25,590 nucleotides of DNA. Origin: JANYCG01 sp031365665 (GTDB lineage Bacteria > Pseudomonadota > Gammaproteobacteria > Burkholderiales > Burkholderiaceae_C). A program made the position numbers and the translations under genes. The stretch spans positions 1-25,590 of the forward strand of contig JANLYO010000301.1 in the NCBI GenBank assembly GCA_031365665.1, in the 5' to 3' direction. Positions within the stretch are counted from its first letter, which is position 1. Each line of letters starts with the position of its first letter. Shown here piece after piece: positions 24,001 to 25,590 of the stretch. Under the pieces are notes generated by a model. The model made no database searches, was not told the DNA's origin, and saw only the letters and a program-made list of their open reading frames with translations.

Positions 24001-25369
24001 TTTGAACGTTGATTTGCTGGTCACCGAAGGTGACGGCATCAGCGACAGCCGCGCCGACATGGGCGACAGCAAAAACTGGGCTGGGCAAGTGAGTGCACGG
24101 CGCGACGAGCTCACACTTCGGGCCTTGTTCAACGAGGAATTGGGCGTTGTGTTGCAAGTGCGCACGAGCGAGCGCAATGCTGTCATGCAAATCCTGCGCG
24201 AACATGGCTTGAGCAAGTTCAGCCATTTCATCGGCAAGACGCGGCCGATCGGTGCGGCGATTCAAACCGGGGTTGGCGAAGTGCAAATCTGGCGGGATGC
24301 CAAGGCAGTTTTCACGGCCAAGCTGCAAGATTTGCACCAGGTTTGGGACAACACCAGTTGGCAGATTTGCAAGTTGCGCGACAACCCCCTGTGCGCGGAC
24401 GCAGAACATGCTGCGGTGGGCGACCCTTCCAATCCAGGTTTGCACTTTTACGTGAAGAGCCTTGGTGCGTCAGATCAGGCAGATATTGATCATGCAGCTT
24501 CTAATTTGATAGTACACGGGTCGAACCCTGAACCAGCGGCGGCTCACTCAGCCACTGCCGGCCCAGCGCCCCAATCTGCCGCGCTCATGTTGACTCGCCC
24601 GCGCGTCGCCGTATTACGCGAGCAGGGCGTCAACTCCCACGTCGAGATGGCCTACGCTTTCACTGAAGCGGGTTTCGAGGCGTTTGATGTCCACATGACT
24701 GACCTGCAAACAGGCCGCGCGAAACTGCAGGACTTTGCCGGCGTCGTTGCCTGCGGTGGCTTCAGTTACGGTGACACCCTGGGCGCAGGCATCGGCTGGG
24801 CACGCTCCATCACTTTCAACCCGGTGCTGGCCGACCAATTCACCGCCTTTTTTGGCTGCAGCGACACTTTTGGCCTGGGCGTCTGCAACGGTTGCCAAAT
24901 GTTTGCCGAGCTGGCTGGCATCATTCCGGGCGCGCAAGATTGGCCGCGTTTCACCACCAACCAAAGTGAGCGTTTTGAAGCACGCCTGTCGATGGTGGAG
25001 GTGCTGGATTCACCCTCACTCTTCTTCACCGGCATGGCCGGCAGCCGATTGCCGATTGCAGTGGCGCACGGCGAAGGTTTCGCCAATTTCACGGCATCAA
25101 AAGGCGGCCGTGGCAACTCTGCCAAAGCCATCGCCGCAATGCGTTTCACCGACAACCACGGCTTGGCAACCGAGGCCTACCCCTTTAACCCCAACGGCAG
25201 CCCCGCCGGTTTGACCGCCGTCACTACCGCCGACGGTCGCTTTACTGCGATGATGCCGCACCCAGAGCGGGTGTTCCGCAACATCCAAATGAGTTACACC
25301 CCCATGAACCGGGATGACGTCAGCCCCTGGATGCGGTTGTGGCGCAATGCGCGGCGGTGGGTGGGGTAG
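21098..25369 (+). CDS. purL: Phosphoribosylformylglycinamidine synthase PurL
   Basis: This is the 1423-residue single-chain enzyme that converts FGAR, glutamine and ATP to FGAM in purine synthesis. The synthetase half has FAQANSEHCRHKIFNADF near 226-243, KVETHNHPTAISPFPGA near 317-333 and GGEIRDEGATGRGSKP. A second synthetase-like half follows, then a C-terminal class I glutaminase with Cys1263 in GVCNGCQMF and His1388/Glu1390 in PHPERVFRN. E. coli PurL has 1295 residues. The extra length includes a Gly/Pro/Ser-rich insertion at about 623-646 and a long linker (about 1125-1165) before the glutaminase. Both contain repeat-like DNA. The start is GTG at 21098, giving the usual MTLHITFFEGASALS opening, with no clear ribosome site. 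The gene stands alone, divergent from map. Confidence 0.97.
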   Translation: MTLHITFFEGASALSEFRAGQLLPKLQAISPRIDSVKAQFVHLASSESMLDAALQARLARLLTYGEPFADPNGHGGVSPSPNQTVKIVVAPRFGTVSPWASKATDIAHNCGLQVRRIERVVEYSVHLAKPLLGKAGLPPEKVSQVGVVLHDRMTESVMPSRKEALNLFTDLVAAPMALVQVLEQGRAALVNANASFGLALADDEIDYLVAAFTQLRRNPTDVELMMFAQANSEHCRHKIFNADFTIDGVAQEKSLFGMIRHTHQQNPQHMLVAYSDNASVMAGGPVERFVAKVNAQSGAKGVNSYQKHSEISHVLMKVETHNHPTAISPFPGASTGAGGEIRDEGATGRGSKPKAGLTGFTVSKLVFSPAVALYGKPEHIASPLQIMIEGPLGGAAFNNEFGRPNLLGYFREYEQAVKFTAATGGTLTQQGYHKPIMIAGGLGVIDAAMTKKIVFPAGSLLIQLGGPGMRIGMGGSAASSMATGANAAQLDFDSVQRGNPEIERRAQEVINHCWILGAENPILAIHDVGAGGLSNAFPELTHDAGRGARFDLRAVPLEESGLAPKEIWCNESQERYVLAIAPESLDLFKAMCERERCPFAVVGVATEEPQLIVAYEDAGVRRAGPPQASTSPSGGSVVHDVTGVGACVHMPMNVLLGKPPKMQRDVATVARTFKPLDFTDVTLQTAAIDVLRHPTVASKRFLITIGDRTVGGLSHRDQMVGPWQVPVADCAVTLADYKGFAGEAMSMGERTPLAIQNAPASGRMAVAEAITNLLAAPIELDRVKLSANWMAACGEPGEDAALYATVKAVGMELCPALGISIPVGKDSLSMRTVWEVPSGRRADFSDMESVRKKVTSPVSLIITAFATLKDVRGTLTPQLDATQADSTLVLIDLGRGQHRMGGSILAQSLNQTGDAVPDLDHPSDLVNLVHAVNALREQGKLLAYHDRSDGGLFAAACEMAFAGQVGISLNVDLLVTEGDGISDSRADMGDSKNWAGQVSARRDELTLRALFNEELGVVLQVRTSERNAVMQILREHGLSKFSHFIGKTRPIGAAIQTGVGEVQIWRDAKAVFTAKLQDLHQVWDNTSWQICKLRDNPLCADAEHAAVGDPSNPGLHFYVKSLGASDQADIDHAASNLIVHGSNPEPAAAHSATAGPAPQSAALMLTRPRVAVLREQGVNSHVEMAYAFTEAGFEAFDVHMTDLQTGRAKLQDFAGVVACGGFSYGDTLGAGIGWARSITFNPVLADQFTAFFGCSDTFGLGVCNGCQMFAELAGIIPGAQDWPRFTTNQSERFEARLSMVEVLDSPSLFFTGMAGSRLPIAVAHGEGFANFTASKGGRGNSAKAIAAMRFTDNHGLATEAYPFNPNGSPAGLTAVTTADGRFTAMMPHPERVFRNIQMSYTPMNRDDVSPWMRLWRNARRWVG
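22966..23034 (+). repeat. GC-rich interspersed repeat inserted in frame in purL
   Basis: The element runs from GGGGCCGCCCCAAGC through the small hairpin CCCCTCGGGG and GGGGGCAGCG to TAGTACACGACGTGACA and GGCGTGGGGGC. From memory this closely resembles an abundant intergenic repeat of Comamonadaceae genomes, where GGGGGGCAGCG, GTACACGAAGTG and GCGTGGGGGC occur in the same order. Here it is read through as GPPQASTSPSGGSVVHDV plus TGVGA, between the end of one synthetase domain and the conserved MPMNVLLGKPPKM segment. A related copy lies in glnD at 19224-19290. Confidence 0.65.
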
Positions 25370-25462
25370 TGGGGTAGTGGGCGTATTGGTTGTGTCGTTT
25401 GCGGTTTGATGTTGGCAGAAACCCAATCTGGGTCATAGGGCAGCGCGGCAACTTAAAGCGAC

Positions 25463-25590
25463 TTACGGCGTCGAAATGGCTTTCGGCGCCACCGTGGCCC
25501 CGTCTACCTTGTTGGCTGCAATCGCCTGCGCCACGAAGCCCGAGGCCTTCACGTCCTCCACAAAGGCTTTGAGGTAAGCCAGGCCCGCCT
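25463..25590 (-). CDS. C-terminus of a probable ABC transporter substrate-binding protein (partial)
   Basis: Only the last 41 codons are in the window. The minus strand reads AGLAYLKAFVEDVKASG, FVAQAIAANKVDG and ATVAPKAISTP, then TAA at 25463-25465. The pattern of a final amphipathic helix (LKAFVEDVKASGFV) followed by a short Gly-x-x-VAP tail is typical of periplasmic solute-binding proteins of the polar amino acid uptake family. The ligand and the rest of the protein are not visible. It is convergent with purL. The 93 bp between them hold a GTGGGGTA direct repeat at the purL end and a short ACCCA-atc-TGGGT hairpin at 25421-25433, too weak to call a terminator. Confidence 0.6.
   Translation of the reverse strand, partial: AGLAYLKAFVEDVKASGFVAQAIAANKVDGATVAPKAISTP

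Noticed and set aside
1..25590. CRISPR array, prophage, insertion sequence with transposase, or a novel defence island
   Set aside because: No regularly spaced repeats, Cas, integrase, transposase or phage proteins are present. The only defence-type items are one toxin-antitoxin pair and one toxin remnant.

Overview
The window looks like chromosomal DNA from a betaproteobacterium of the Comamonadaceae (Rhodoferax/Polaromonas-like). The reasons are high-GC coding DNA, an smc-zipA-ligA cluster, the single-chain purine enzyme PurL, a PEP-CTERM secreted protein, and protein sequences that read like that family. This placement rests on pattern recognition, not on a database search.

Layout. Positions 1-2840 are an accessory-looking stretch: an AT-rich interspersed repeat, a glutathione S-transferase-like gene, a scrap resembling the 3' end of a dienelactone hydrolase gene, a PEP-CTERM protein gene, a YefM/YoeB toxin-antitoxin pair bracketed by two pentanucleotide tandem repeats, a broken PIN-domain (VapC-like) toxin remnant, and an inverted copy of the first repeat. 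Positions 2840-7748 are all on the minus strand: an intact dienelactone hydrolase family gene, an unrecognised one-helix membrane protein, and a moxR / DUF58 / TgpA-like operon in which the third protein lacks the transglutaminase domain expected there. Positions 8199-15432 form a plus-strand run of smc, zipA, ligA and def: chromosome condensation, Z-ring anchoring, DNA nick sealing and N-formyl removal. Positions 15495-17442 hold a DUF1080 lipoprotein gene, a decayed second copy of def, and a secreted alpha/beta hydrolase gene. Positions 17456-20981 hold glnD (nitrogen sensing) and map (N-terminal Met removal) on the minus strand. purL (21098-25369, plus) follows, divergent from map. The window ends inside the 3' end of a minus-strand gene that looks like an ABC transporter substrate-binding protein.

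How genes relate. def and map act in succession on nascent chains (deformylation, then Met removal) but sit in separate transcription units here. smc-zipA-ligA-def is tightly packed (4 bp, then 1 bp and 14 bp overlaps) and is probably one operon. moxR-DUF58-TgpA-like is also tightly coupled.

I see no complete new defence or mobile system. The most interesting signal is the amount of repeat material. A GC-rich repeat of about 68 bp seems to lie in frame inside both purL and glnD. AT-rich repeat copies flank the accessory segment, and similar TA-rich scraps occur inside purL and ligA. The decayed def copy and the TgpA-like protein without its enzymatic domain are the next most interesting items.
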